From assembly GCA_002205965.3 (NCBI GenBank), contig NADL03000513.1:806001-870000 (forward strand): 64,000 bases of DNA, in the 5' to 3' direction. The stretch is from Kappaphycus alvarezii. Taxonomy: Eukaryota > Rhodophyta > Florideophyceae > Gigartinales > Solieriaceae. This document shows positions 24,517 to 33,604 of this stretch, piece by piece (positions within the stretch are counted from its first letter, which is position 1; the number at the start of each line of letters is the position of its first letter). The position numbers and the translations under genes were made by a program. Under the pieces are notes generated by a model. That model was given only the letters and a program-made list of their open reading frames with translations, did not search any database and was not told the origin of the DNA.

Positions 24517-24556
24517 GGGTTTGGGTGTTAACTTTTGGAAGATATATCCGATCTCC
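24517..24556 (-). mobile_element. 40-bp LINE 3'-tail fragment
   Basis: gggtttgggtgttaactt..ggaagatatatccgatctcc matches the reverse complement of the LINE tail at most positions, including the near-palindrome. No clear target duplication. Confidence 0.6.
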
Positions 24557-24610
24557 TTTTAGTCTATTCATTACGCAGACCTGCACCACCCTGTCGCGAA
24601 ATAGCCGCCC

Positions 24611-24647
24611 TATATCTCCAATCAGTAAAGCACCCTAAATTCCCCCC
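24611..24647 (+). mobile_element. 37-bp LINE 3'-tail fragment, opposite orientation
   Basis: tatatctccaatcagtaaag..caccctaaattcccccc follows the tail consensus with several substitutions. It lies 54 bp from, and inverted to, the fragment at 24517-24556. Confidence 0.5.
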
Positions 24648-25007
24648 CATCCTATAGTCCACATTAGACGCCATGGGATCAGAAGGTAATTTCGCCTACC
24701 TTCCAAGCAACTGTTAATTTGCCGTAAACTTCAACTTCCCGCCATTCAATCGAATATGATTGTATGATTTTCTCCTAATCGTAAAGAGTACTGCTACGAA
24801 TCCCGTTATCATTTTGCAATTCGTCACAGTGAGAAGTCAGTCCTGACAGCACATTGATAGAGAGAGATATGTACTTCTCACTTACGCAGAATGAGCACAC
24901 TCCCCAATTCGCGCAAGTCGCAGTCCATGTGTGAAGTAAAACATTACCTCATTCATCTTGAGCCGCTGTCAACGTCCACTAAGCTTTCCCCGTAACTCAC
25001 AAGCAAC

Positions 25008-25865
25008 ATGCCATCGCTCAAAATCCTTTGCTCTTTCCTTTTTAGTGTCCTCCTCCTATTTCACATCCACAACGTCCCCGCTCCTACCCCGAGCCTCGAT
25101 TGGGCCAAGACGTCTGCTTCCTCCCACCGCTTCTGTTTTGTATACGATCGGCCACCGCGCACCGGCAGTTCTACTGTATCAGCATCCCTCCGCTCCTGTC
25201 TCACACGTACTGGGTTTCAAGAACAAGAGCGACAGAACCTCTCCCGGGCAAATCGTACCTCTCTCGTATCAAAGGCTCTCGCTCTGCCACACGATCGTAT
25301 CGCCCTTGTGTCCACTCATGTGCACTTCACTTTTCAAGACGTAGAAAATCTTCGACAAGGTTGCCAGAACTTGTTTTACGTGTCTGGTGCCAGTCCTATG
25401 CGCTCGCGTGTGTGGAGCGCAGTCAAACATTCCTTAGTGGGGCGCGATTTTGAAGGGGAGATCACGGGCGAATTGTTAGAGAAGGCAAACGACAGGCTCG
25501 TCTCGAAGCGCGCTGTCGAACGCTACCTCGAACAATATCCGTACGAGCTGTCCGAGACTGATGGTGAGATGGGTCAGGATTGGTGGGTGCGGCCGGAACG
25601 ACGTATGGTTCCTGACTATGTAATCACAAAGGGCAACCTGGAGCAACAGTTGGGTGCCTTGCTAGAGCGGTTGGGATGTGAACCATCCGCGGTGAAGAGT
25701 CGAAACTTGCATCGCGTACAGGGCGAATCAAAGCCACCCCCAGTAGCTTTGTCAGAGGGTGATCGGGTCTATCGTTGGCTCACTTATTTGGCACGCGAAC
25801 GGAATTCAGACGGTTTGAAGAAGCTTGACGAATTCATGGCGAAGCTGAGCGAAGAAACCGAATGA
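25008..25865 (+). CDS. Secretory-pathway sulfotransferase-like protein, 285 aa
   Basis: The only convincing host-type gene: one uninterrupted exon with ATG in a reasonable context (aagcaacATGc). Residues 4-20 are hydrophobic after a lysine, fitting a signal anchor or signal peptide. Residues 44-60 (FVYDRPPRTGSSTVSAS) match the 5'-phosphosulfate-binding loop of carbohydrate sulfotransferases (R-x-P-[KR]-T-G-S). Residues 124-139 (FYVSGASPMRSRVWSA) match the 3'-phosphate site, normally R-x-P-x-x-R-x-x-S. The family moves sulfate from PAPS to sugar hydroxyls in the Golgi; the substrate cannot be told. H105 and H107 precede the second motif. The leading R of the second motif is A129, an oddity that could weaken PAPS binding. 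Length is close to compact family members. Flanks are transposon debris, with no visible linked gene. Confidence 0.65.
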   Translation: MPSLKILCSFLFSVLLLFHIHNVPAPTPSLDWAKTSASSHRFCFVYDRPPRTGSSTVSASLRSCLTRTGFQEQERQNLSRANRTSLVSKALALPHDRIALVSTHVHFTFQDVENLRQGCQNLFYVSGASPMRSRVWSAVKHSLVGRDFEGEITGELLEKANDRLVSKRAVERYLEQYPYELSETDGEMGQDWWVRPERRMVPDYVITKGNLEQQLGALLERLGCEPSAVKSRNLHRVQGESKPPPVALSEGDRVYRWLTYLARERNSDGLKKLDEFMAKLSEETE

Positions 25866-26640
25866 GTTCGTCGTGGTAGGACCGACTAGTGTTGTTGATA
25901 ACTTTGTCGCAGATGTTGTCTGTTCTAGTATTGTTACACTCAGCTACCTTGGAGATGACGCAGGAAGTAATGGCGGCACTGAGTTGATATGGGTAGTAAG
26001 TTGTGACATCTTGATTCACAGTTGGGGTTGGTCGCGTGCCTGTTATCGTCAAGTCTGAAGATGACGTCATTTGAGTGGGCTATTCTATCTTGCCCGAGCT
26101 TTAGATAGACTATGACGCAGCTTAACTTGTAAAGGCTGGACCGCATCCAAATGTATACAAACAGGATACCGAAACTTGAAATAAATAGTATATTGCAAGC
26201 TGAACTGAGAAACCCTGACCTTACGTTGTTGCATACTGAGCCCAACAGCCGATGTAGGGAGGGAAGGGTCGGAACAGACCGGTCCCAACCAGAGCTTATT
26301 AATCTTTGGTTGGTAGTAAGGCCTGAAAAATGCTGAGCTTGGGGGTTTACAACAGTATGAACTTCTATACGCTTCTGGCACAGAACTGTTCCCATCCATA
26401 TGCTTCAAGAGGAGAGAGGTACAGTCTAGGCAAAGGAAGCTTGTGATGTTTTTTCCGTGAAAAGGGGGTAAGGATTGGGTGACCCATTTTTGGAAGTTAT
26501 ATGCGACTCTATCCCGAAAAGTAAGCCAAGTTGCTGTCTGTAGGATTTGGTGTTGTGGGTTCATCGAATATTGAGAACAATATTACGGTTATCGCTCCTC
26601 ATGTAGTGATATAAACTAACCAGTCTTTTCGAACAACTGA
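25866..26640. other. Downstream flank of the sulfotransferase-like gene, no gene recognised
   Basis: Minus-strand open frames of 151 and 159 codons (25940-26395, 26085-26564) overlap each other. They show no recognisable domain or composition that would favour coding. I see no clear polyadenylation signal. Confidence 0.4.
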
Positions 26641-26681
26641 AGGTCTGGGTGCTTTATTCTAGGAGGATATATTCGACTTTT
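26641..26681 (-). mobile_element. 41-bp LINE 3'-tail fragment
   Basis: aggtctgggtgctttattct..ggaggatatattcgac matches the reverse complement of the LINE tail, including the near-palindrome. Confidence 0.6.
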
Positions 26682-26692
26682 CAAACAATCGC

Positions 26693-26722
26693 GAACGTTT
26701 GGGTGTTTTAATCTTGGAAGAG
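26693..26722 (-). mobile_element. 30-bp LINE 3'-tail fragment next to unit B
   Basis: cgaacgtttgggtgttttaa then cttggaaga is the distal part of the tail in reverse orientation. It abuts the ggtggtggta start of unit B copy 5. Confidence 0.55.
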
Positions 26723-26724
26723 GT

Positions 26725-27362
26725 GGTGGTATATCTTTCCAAGTTCTAAGGCACGAAAGTGTGCGAGGAGCACTCGGAGATCACCTACGCAGGCAGGCGG
26801 GTGGCAACCTGTCGCGCATGCGTCACTTGGAATCTAAACGTAAAGCGGGTATGGAAGTCCCAAGTTCCTGCTGAGGAGAGGAACCATGACGGGAAGCAGC
26901 GATGGCAGCGAGGCGTCGGAAGAACCTCCGGCCCTCGTGGCCCAAGGGGCCATACACATCAATCCTGACAGGGGAGGGGAGGATAGTGTGTTGGTAGCAG
27001 TAATCGCCGTAATGACGAGGTTTCTAGCGCTCTTCGAGTGTCTCGGCAGCGACTGCGGCAACTGTATTTGGCAGGATGTGGCGGCGAATAGAAGGGCGGA
27101 GAATGGTAACGTCGATGGACATATCACTTGTGTGAAGACCATCCCTACCCGGAATGTAGTTGTCCGTCCGTAGTGAGGTGGACTGTCAACGAATAACGGG
27201 ATTGGGATCCTGGACGGGGAGCGAGTGTTCGAAGAGGATGGCGATGCCAACTTCTTTTCAGAAGCGGGCGAGAACATTGCAATGGACATAATGTTCGTGA
27301 GTCATTCCGTTTTCGTACTTGCAGGTCAAAGCATGTTGGCCGCTTGGACCCAAGGTGGGCAG
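26725..27362 (+). repeat. Unit B, longest copy (copy 5)
   Basis: This copy gives the widest view of unit B. The frame 26886-27173 carries TGSSDGSEASEEPPALVAQ, GAIHINPD, VLVAVIAVMT, LGSDCGNCIW. After a stop it resumes at 27225-27452 with FSEAGENIAMDIMFV, GQSMLAAW and a cysteine pair (NACEECSRKK). Copy 8 at 45.7 kb has the same second part (FEAGENIAKEVMFAI, GGQSILVAW), so both blocks belong to the unit. One base is missing near 26865 relative to other copies. I do not recognise the protein. It may be an ORF of a transposable element. Confidence 0.65.
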
Positions 27363-27460
27363 AGATACGCTGAAGAAGAGAGACTATTGGAACATTTGAA
27401 CGCGTGTGAGGAATGTAGTAGAAAGAAACACCGCGATGCGACTTGTATATAGACTCGCAA

Positions 27461-27506
27461 GGGGAAAGGTTTGGGAGTTCTTACTCTTTGAGAATATATT
27501 CGATCC
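27461..27506 (-). mobile_element. 46-bp LINE 3'-tail fragment
   Basis: ggggaaaggtttgggagttc..gagaatatattcgatcc is a near-exact reverse complement of the tail. It contains a perfect palindrome GAATATATTC where other copies have GGATATATCC. No clear target duplication. Confidence 0.7.
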
Positions 27507-27519
27507 AACTAACAGGTTT

Positions 27520-27612
27520 CTACCCGCCGCCCGCATCCGTAGTTAATTTATGAATACCCTCCGCACGCTTCTGTGCGACATTGTACAACCAATAAAGATT
27601 TACCACCACCAT
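27520..27612 (-). repeat. Unit B, 5' end (copy 6)
   Basis: Nearly identical to 17300-17395 (ccgcacgcttctgtgcgaca, aaccaataaagatttacc). The frame reads VVVNLYWLYNVAQKRAEGIH. The high identity to copy 1 points to a recent common source. Confidence 0.7.
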
Positions 27613-27640
27613 CACAAGGTGCCCTAAAGTCATTACCGTT

Positions 27641-27717
27641 AGTGGAAAAAGGGGGTTTCTTTGTTGAGGTGTATGGATTGGCTGGAACTCATTTAGAGTT
27701 GTAAACCTGAACGTCAT
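27641..27717. repeat. Short dispersed repeat, second copy
   Basis: Matches 22685-22757, including atggattggctggaactcat. Confidence 0.6.
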
Positions 27718-27966
27718 ATTAAATACTGTACATGTACGAAAGCATCACCTTTAATGATCAATACTCAGGAGACCGCTAGCGCCATACAGCCCTGCGGGCC
27801 TGGGACTACACAGCAGGGGCCAAATCGGTGGTTTGGTCAAGACGCCGCCGATTAACGGACGTAGCAACGTATTGGACAATCAGGCATACGAATCTAACGA
27901 GTACATGTACCGATGGTCGAAGAAGAAGAAGACTTTACCAAGCAGAAATGGGGGGGCTAGCGGCCC

Positions 27967-28650
27967 TCAAAAGGGGAAAAATCTATCCGAGCCAGGAGCG
28001 GTTGAGTTGTCGTCGTTTGATCGCGACAGAAGTTCGTTGTTGTATGAGCGAACTGATAATCGTGAACAAGCGATCGCGCTCGAAGGCAGGGCTACTGCCT
28101 TTCCGTAGAGCGATGTACCTAGCAATTCTTGACAGACCTCGTTCGGCACCGGCACCGGCAGACCCGTATATATCGAAAGCCATTGGGTGGAAGTCGATAC
28201 GTAGTTCGGCGCAGAGGTGGCCATAGCGGAGAGATTTCGCGCGCTCAGATGCAGTAAGGGCAGCGAGGGCATGTGAATCCGCTGTTGGGCGTATGGAGCG
28301 GAGTGGGGGCTGATGACAGTGACGTCGTAGCCCTGGGGGACGGGAGAGAACTGGACATCATCGATGTAGATGTCGAGGCGGCGGCGGGAGTTGGAGGGTC
28401 GGGGCAAGTCTTGCGGGAAGGTCCATTCCCGGACAGGGCGAATCCCAATTGATAAGCGTGATACCTCGGAAATGAGACGGTCGCAACACAATTGTGGCGC
28501 CGAATGGAGCCATCGGCGCAGGGACAGACAGAGGCATGGTGTCCGTAGGAATCCAGGGTGGGGACAGTGCGGAAGTGGGCGGCGGCGCAATAGGTGCAGG
28601 GTTGTGTGCCAGAGAAGATGGAGACACCAAGACGGAGGCAAACCATGGTT
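27967..28650 (-). pseudogene. LINE endonuclease domain
   Basis: Two overlapping minus-strand frames together carry the nuclease. First comes a knuckle, TYCAAAHFRTVPTLDSYGHH and ASVC, followed by RRHN, the same CCHC plus RH-(D/N) arrangement as copy f. After a one-base shift near 28440 comes RRLDIYIDDVQFSPVPQGYD then VTVISP, giving LD..D in place of RPD..D. The C-terminal end (GLPVPVPNEV, then SDRFFPF) runs to 27967. The shift between knuckle and active site inactivates this copy. Confidence 0.75.
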
Positions 28651-29102
28651 CGCCAGACTTCAGGAGCGGCCCGGGTACCGAGATGGCTCTGCGGGAGGTT
28701 GTGAAAGGGACGGGAGGCGTGGGAAGAAGCGGCGGAAGCCAGACGGCGGAGTAGCCGGGAGCCTTCGGGGAGGAGAGGTCGACGGAAGAGAGAAGTTTGG
28801 CGCGAAGCGCCTTTGAGATCTCAGCAGGAGCGGTTGTGTGGAAGTCAGACAGGCCGGGGGAAGAAGAGGCGCAGAGGCCAGCAAGGACGGCGGGGGAGGA
28901 AACTGTCGGGAGGCTGTATTTGGCCCGGATAGAGGTGAGAGACGTTGAGATCAAGGGCGAGACGTCGAAGCAATCACCGAGGAGGCGAAGAAGTGGGTAG
29001 GAGGAGAGAACAGAGCCAGCGTAGCATGCCTCTGCGATGGTTTCAGTTAGGGGAAGTCCGAGCCCTCCCATACGTAGTGGAAGCTGGGCGGTGAGCCAGG
29101 CA

Positions 29103-29167
29103 CTGTCTGGGAGGTCGGAAATATCTTCCAACAGTAATACACCCAAACGTTTTCCCCTGTCTGGGAG
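29103..29167 (+). mobile_element. 43-bp LINE tail inserted in another LINE, with 10-11 bp target duplication
   Basis: ctgtctgggag occurs at 29103-29113 and 29157-29167. Between them, gtcggaaatatcttccaaca..cacccaaacgttttccc is the 3' tail of the copy f family. The host LINE's coding sequence is interrupted exactly here (RRLPDRG repeated as DLPDSAW). This is a clean insertion event, not shared ancestry. Confidence 0.85.
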
Positions 29168-29378
29168 ACGACGGTGCATGTCTTCGAACACCCTTCGCAT
29201 TCCAGAGTCAAAGGTTTGAGCTCCGGAAAGAGTGAGATGCGGCGGGGAGCAGCGAAGAACATAGATCAGGCGGCAGGAACTGGCACAGTGTAGCAATAAT
29301 TGGTAGCCCAGTTGAGGGTCATTCAATCCGGAGATGCGCGACCAAACCTCGGAAATGGCATGTACCGGGAGGCAAGAA

Positions 29379-29420
29379 AAGACTGGCAGCTTTGAGAGGA
29401 AGACTGGCAGCTTTGAGAGG
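29379..29420. repeat. 21-bp tandem duplication inside LINE ORF
   Basis: aagactggcagctttgagag(g) occurs twice head to tail, repeating seven residues (LSKLPVF) in the minus-strand frame without shifting it. Confidence 0.85.
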
Positions 29421-29569
29421 TGCCGATTGGGGATCCGAAGACTGTCACGGAATTCTGGAAAGTATCGTGCAGGGTATGGCACACCGAAGGGACTCCGGGA
29501 GGGGATCCGGGCCAGGACGCCATAGCGTTGTTTTGGCCATGTTGATAGAGAACCCGAGTGGCTTTCCAC

Positions 29570-30860
29570 GGTCTGAGATGAAGTGGAGAACCTCAGAAGC
29601 GAGGTTGACAGGGACGATGACGGTACCGTCGTCGGCGAACCAAGCGTTTAGGTGTATGCGGGAAAGCGTGATGAGAGCTGGGTGACCAATGGATGGATGC
29701 CAAGGGCGAACAGGATGCTTCCGAGCGGATCTCCCTGGTGGGTGCCTGTGCGACTGTGCAGGATGTGTGAACCGAACATGAGCGTGGAATCACCTCCATA
29801 CAAGTAGTGCACAAACCGGGCGAGGTCGGGGATATGGTTGGCCGTCTCGAGCAGAATGTTGTGGCGCTCGATTTTGTTGAACGCGTTTGACGCGTCAATT
29901 TGAAGGAGAGCGAAGCTGGCGCTGTCAGGGCGGGTGGAGAGAACCCGTGTCGCATGAATGGTGGCTTCTGTTCCGTGGCGCACTCCGACGGCGAACTGGT
30001 GAGGAAGGAAATAAGAGACGACGGTGGGTTGTGTAGACAAGCGCCGAACGACGAGGCGGCAGATGAAGCGTCGAAGAACCGTACCCATGGCGATGGGGCG
30101 GAGACTGTCGCCGCGGGCCTTTGGGATGCCGAGTAGGGTAGCCCCGGCGAAGAGATGACGGAGCTTAGTTGGGAGTCGGCCGTCCACGGCAGAGTTCGCA
30201 AAGATTGTGAGCTGCGACAGGGCGGAGCGATCTGCGGTATCACCGCCTGGTGCATGGGAGAGGGATTTGAAGACGGATGGGCGGAGGCCGTCAGGGCCCG
30301 GAGAGCTGTGGTGTGGTAGGAAGGCGAGCTGACGACGAACCTCGGCCTCCGTAAAGACAAAGGCGGGGGGCAGCAAGTGGCGCGGAGTTGGGGTAACCGG
30401 GACACTTGGCGAGGGATGCAGGGAAGCAAGGAGGGATTTGTTATGGAGAGTAGCCGGTGCCGGTGAGGTGGTAGAGCAGAGGGCGGCGACAGCCTTAGTG
30501 AGGGCTCCCTGCTGGAGAAAGCGGCGGCAGCGGGTGGTGGGAGAGGGGTGGGAATAGGAAGTGGATGGCAATGGGGAACCGAAGGCGTCCAGTGCATCTG
30601 AGTAGAGCGTTTGCCAGCGTCCTTCCAGGGCCATGGAGATGCGGGATCGGAGAAGCCGGTGGACGGAGGCGCGGTTGCGATTACGGGGTTCGCGCCGGCC
30701 GTTTTCCGAAGGACCAGCTTACCAACTGCGAAGAGACGTGTGAGGCATTCCACGCAATATGCACGGGAGTGTGCGTGGTTGTAGGCATGCAGAAGGCAAT
30801 AAAAGAGATTGTGGAAATCGGAACGCAGAGAATCGGGTAAGTAGGAGATCGACGGGATCG
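29570..30860 (-). pseudogene. LINE reverse transcriptase domain
   Basis: Main frame 29648-30634. Upstream in a shifted frame lies the pre-RT region ending VGKLVLRK; in frame then comes RISMALEGRWQTLYSDAL. Core motifs are visible: HHSSPGPDGLRPS, DSLRPIAMGTVLRR, motif A LLQIDASNAFNKIE with the first catalytic D, and motif B GTHQGDPLGSILFALGIHP. Motif C WFADDGTVIV lies at 29628-29639 in a frame shifted by one base (near 29653). All three catalytic aspartates exist, but the last two are out of frame, so no active RT can be made from this copy. The arrangement is that of R2-like non-LTR elements. Confidence 0.85.
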
Positions 30861-31083
30861 GAAGTTGAAAGATGGAGAGGAGAGAGGGACAAGATTCGGA
30901 GTGGTAACTGGCGGTCGGCCGGTATGAAGGTTCCACGCGAGGCCTACCGGTCATCGTCCATAGACTCCGGAATCGGAACGTGTTCAAGTACGGAGTATCC
31001 GGCGCCCGCGGGCGGGGCAACAGTGGCCGGGTGGGGCGAAGGTACGGTAGAGGCGTCTCGAGATGAAGCCCCAGCCCGCGTCA

Positions 31084-32381
31084 CTAGTATAAACCCGTCA
31101 GCATCAATCGGAGTGGGGGGACACGTCGGCGCTTAGTCGAGGCGACCGGGGACGGGGGGAGGAAGGGGGGATGAGAAGTAGCAAAGGAGGCGTCTTGACA
31201 AAGAGTATTGTAAACCATCGATTCCATTTCGCGGAGAGCGTGAGCGAAGGCAGGTGCGGGGTACCACTGGCAGGAGGAGGATTCCAGGCGAGCGATTTCG
31301 GAGCGAAGGCCAGGGAAAACGGAGAGAAGTTGGGGGGGCGGAAGGTCTGTAGGGAGGTCGAGGATTGCGGAGAAATCCAGGGTAGGAGGATCGAAGTTGT
31401 CAGAGGTCTTTGGCAAGGCGCGAAAGGCGGAGTAGGCTGGCTCTAAGGAGAGCAGGTCACGTTCGGCGGCGCATACAAGGAAGACGTTCGGAGAAGAAGA
31501 GCCCAGGATGGAGCAAGAGCCAGGGAAACCGCCATTAGATATCGCCCGGCGGAAGGCGGAGGGGTCGTGGACAGGGGCGTCAGGCGGGGCAGTGACGACA
31601 ACAACGCGTTTTCGGTTGCCCCGAACAGGCCGCGGGTGGCGTGGCGGACTCTGCCCGCGAATTTTGCCGAGAGGCGCTTGTCGGAGAGGTCAGCGTGGTG
31701 GGTGAGGCCGTGGCGGCCGAGGAAGGGAAGGCGTTGAAGCGGTTTCGGAGCAGGTGCTGGGGTGGTGGCGGCACGGAGGTATGGGGCGGGGGTCGGAGCG
31801 GTCGGAGGGGGTAGGGCAGGGGCGGGCGTCGAGGGCTGCGGAGAGCCTGCAGGTGTGTTTGGTTGAGCGGAGGCGGACGGGGAAGCCAGCGGAGACGACG
31901 GCGAGGAAGCCTGTGGAGAGCCGGCAAGGGTGTTCAAGATGGCTAGAATAGAGCGGAATTGGGGGTTGTGCTGGAGGGACGGGGATAAGGCATTGGCAAC
32001 GGGAGACTCGGAGACGCAAGATAGAAAGGAGGCTGCAGCGGTGGGATCGGTGAGGTCGACGAGGCCGGCGAAGATGGAGGCGCAACGCACGAGGTAATTC
32101 AGAGAAGCGTGGGTTAATTCAGAGAAGCCTGGGTTAGCGAGACGATGGCCTCCGATTGCGCAGCACGCGAGCGGGAGGGCATGTTGCAAGGAAGGAGGGT
32201 AGGTTCGGGAGATCGAAAAAAAGGTCTCAGCCAATAGGAAGCAAGGAAAGAGATAAAAAATAAGGGACTGGGAAAAAAATCTCGTTACCCGGAAGAACGG
32301 GAGAGACTTGGAGGGGAGGAGGGTTGAGATGCGACCAACCGGTCGCGCGCGCGCCGCAGCGTAGCCGCAGCAAGGCGACAA
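31084..32381 (-). pseudogene. N-terminal region of the LINE polyprotein, unknown domain
   Basis: Two minus-strand frames (31443-32381 and 31084-31416) upstream of the RT. The first carries LNYLVRCASIFAGLVDLTDP, a long proline/alanine/serine tract, then LSDKRLSAKFAGRVRHATRG. The second has LPPPQLLSVFPGLRSEIARL. No zinc finger or Myb domain, as found in R2, is evident. A 20-bp tandem duplication at 32095-32134 shifts the frame, so the true start is uncertain. Assignment to the LINE rests on position, strand and matching GC content. Confidence 0.5.
32095..32134. repeat. 20-bp tandem duplication
   Basis: taattcagagaagcgtgggt is followed at once by taattcagagaagcctgggt. Confidence 0.85.
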
Positions 32382-32499
32382 GGAGATGCGGGGGCGCGGG
32401 GCGAAGGGGGGGAAGACGGGAGGAAGCGGTACGAAAGGTGGGAGAGAAGAGCTTGAGTAAGAGCTGGTAGAAGCACTATGTACTTCTATGTAGGTACTG

Positions 32500-33478
32500 T
32501 ATAGTGGTTCGATTACTTGACCACAGTAAAGTCTAGCTCACATACAAACAAGCTGGGTGAGCGATGCCTGCCGTCAGCAGTGAGCGACTTGGCAACTTAC
32601 GCGGAGGCCAAGATGGCATTCACTCAATAGAACTCATCTTGCCGCCCGGTCGACAGGCTCCCATTCAGTCGTTTTTGCTCTAACCCTCCATCGCAAAAGG
32701 CACTGACTGACGCAGTCCATGCTCCAATATATGAAGAGCCTCCGGTGGGTACTTGCCGTACACAGGCCTTCAGGGCCTCAATGACTCTCCCAGGTGCCAA
32801 GGAATGGGTCCATTGCCCTCCCACAACAGGCTTGAAGACTGCAATAGGCACCCGACATTTCTCGGTGTGGTTCAAATACTATTGCCAAGCCCCGCTCCTC
32901 GGGCCAGGAACCCCTTGTCTAAGAGTCGGATGCCCGGAAACAGTGGACGTCCACGGCGACCACTTGATCCACTGCAGGTACGGAGCGCAACGGATCGTCC
33001 GCCACGATGACCAGGTCACACTGCTAAGTAACGACCTGAGCCTAGGCGCAAGGCATCCTGCCGTCGAGCCCCGGTCGCACGGGGAACACAAAACAAGGCC
33101 TGACATCAGGGCAACGGGCGCCACCGGCGGCACCGATTATTTCGATGTGACCTTCGTGAACCCGCTGGCGCCTTCTCACCTCAGAATGAGAAACTTTAAC
33201 CTCCTTACTTGAACGCAGCCCACGCGGACAAGCTACGAAAATACCAGGGATTCTTAGCCAGCTTACCTGGCAGGAACAGACTCGTGCCCGTTCCTACCTC
33301 CACACTCGGGGATGGCATCCCGTAGCGTTCCGCCACATCACGGAGGTAGCGAGCGGTCGCCAACCGAGCCTTGGACCAATACTCCAGGGTGAGGGCAATT
33401 CTCCTCCAACGACACGCAGCGTTGAGGGTCACCTCCAACGCAGCCTGCTTATCAACCGGTCTACCAGTTACTTTCTAG
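32500..33478 (+). pseudogene. LINE polyprotein C-terminal half (copy h)
   Basis: Parallel to copy f over its whole length: SSSHTNKLGERCL, DLATYAEAK, an in-frame TAG at 32626-32628, then QAFRASMTLPGAKEWVHCPP, knuckle TPCLRVGCPE..GDHLIHC, RHDD, RPDIRATGATGGTDYFDVTF and VNPLAPS. The open frame 32745-33212 ends early. Shifted frames continue to the conserved end (TSTLG-WHP, then QRHAALRVTSNAACL) at TAG 33476-33478. The RPD..D active site is intact, but the frame is broken at least three times. A diverged tail appears at 33569-33587. It lies head to tail before an RT fragment, the reverse of normal domain order, so these are two insertions. Confidence 0.82.
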
Positions 33479-33568
33479 TTGGTACACACGCTCAAGCACT
33501 TGCATTATAGGTCCTGCCAATGGTTTGATTACAAGTACAGAGGACTCCCAACCTTTCCATTACTCACA

Positions 33569-33587
33569 GTAAACCACCCCTTTACCC
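33569..33587 (+). other. Possible diverged LINE 3' tail of copy h
   Basis: cagtaaaccacccctttacc resembles the gtaaaacacccaaacctttc tail and lies 90 bp after the nuclease stop. Confidence 0.4.
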
Positions 33588-33604
33588 CCTAGGGGTACCA
33601 CCAA

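Larger units (their letters stand above)
28651..29569 (-). pseudogene. LINE linker between RT thumb and endonuclease
   Basis: Open frame 28358-29569. It carries LLLHCASSCRLIYVLRCSPP (thumb helix), DSAWLTAQLPLRMGGLGLPL, ACYAGSVLSS and a Pro/Ser-rich tract. This block order is shared with 17.5-18.0 kb and 46.3-47.1 kb. The reading frame survived the 54-bp insertion at 29103-29167 because 54 is a multiple of three. Confidence 0.75.
27960..32480 (-). mobile_element. Near-full-length non-LTR retrotransposon, frameshifted
   Basis: About 4.5 kb, markedly GC-rich, and the most complete LINE in the window. In transcription order it has a Pro/Ala-rich N-terminal region with no domain I know, RT, a linker after the thumb, and a zinc-knuckle plus restriction-like nuclease. 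No apurinic endonuclease domain was seen. It is related to, but clearly diverged from, the family of copy f: its nuclease block reads RRLDIYI..GYDVTVISP. The single ancestral ORF is broken by at least four shifts. It also contains a 54-bp expansion caused by a tail insertion from the other LINE family and small 20-21 bp tandem duplications. Confidence 0.82.

Noticed and set aside
26834..27289. Minus-strand ORF of 151 codons opposite unit B
   Set aside because: Across copies the plus-sense frame of unit B is the one that can be followed; the opposite frame is not conserved in other copies as read by eye.
29103..29167. Considered a short intron or introner, since it splits a coding region between direct repeats
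   Set aside because: No GT..AG placement is possible within the duplicated bases, and the insert is the 3' tail of another LINE.
31620..32085. Several long overlapping ORFs on both strands at 28-32 kb as separate genes
   Set aside because: High GC leaves few stops in every frame; only the minus-strand frames with RT, linker and nuclease motifs are supported.
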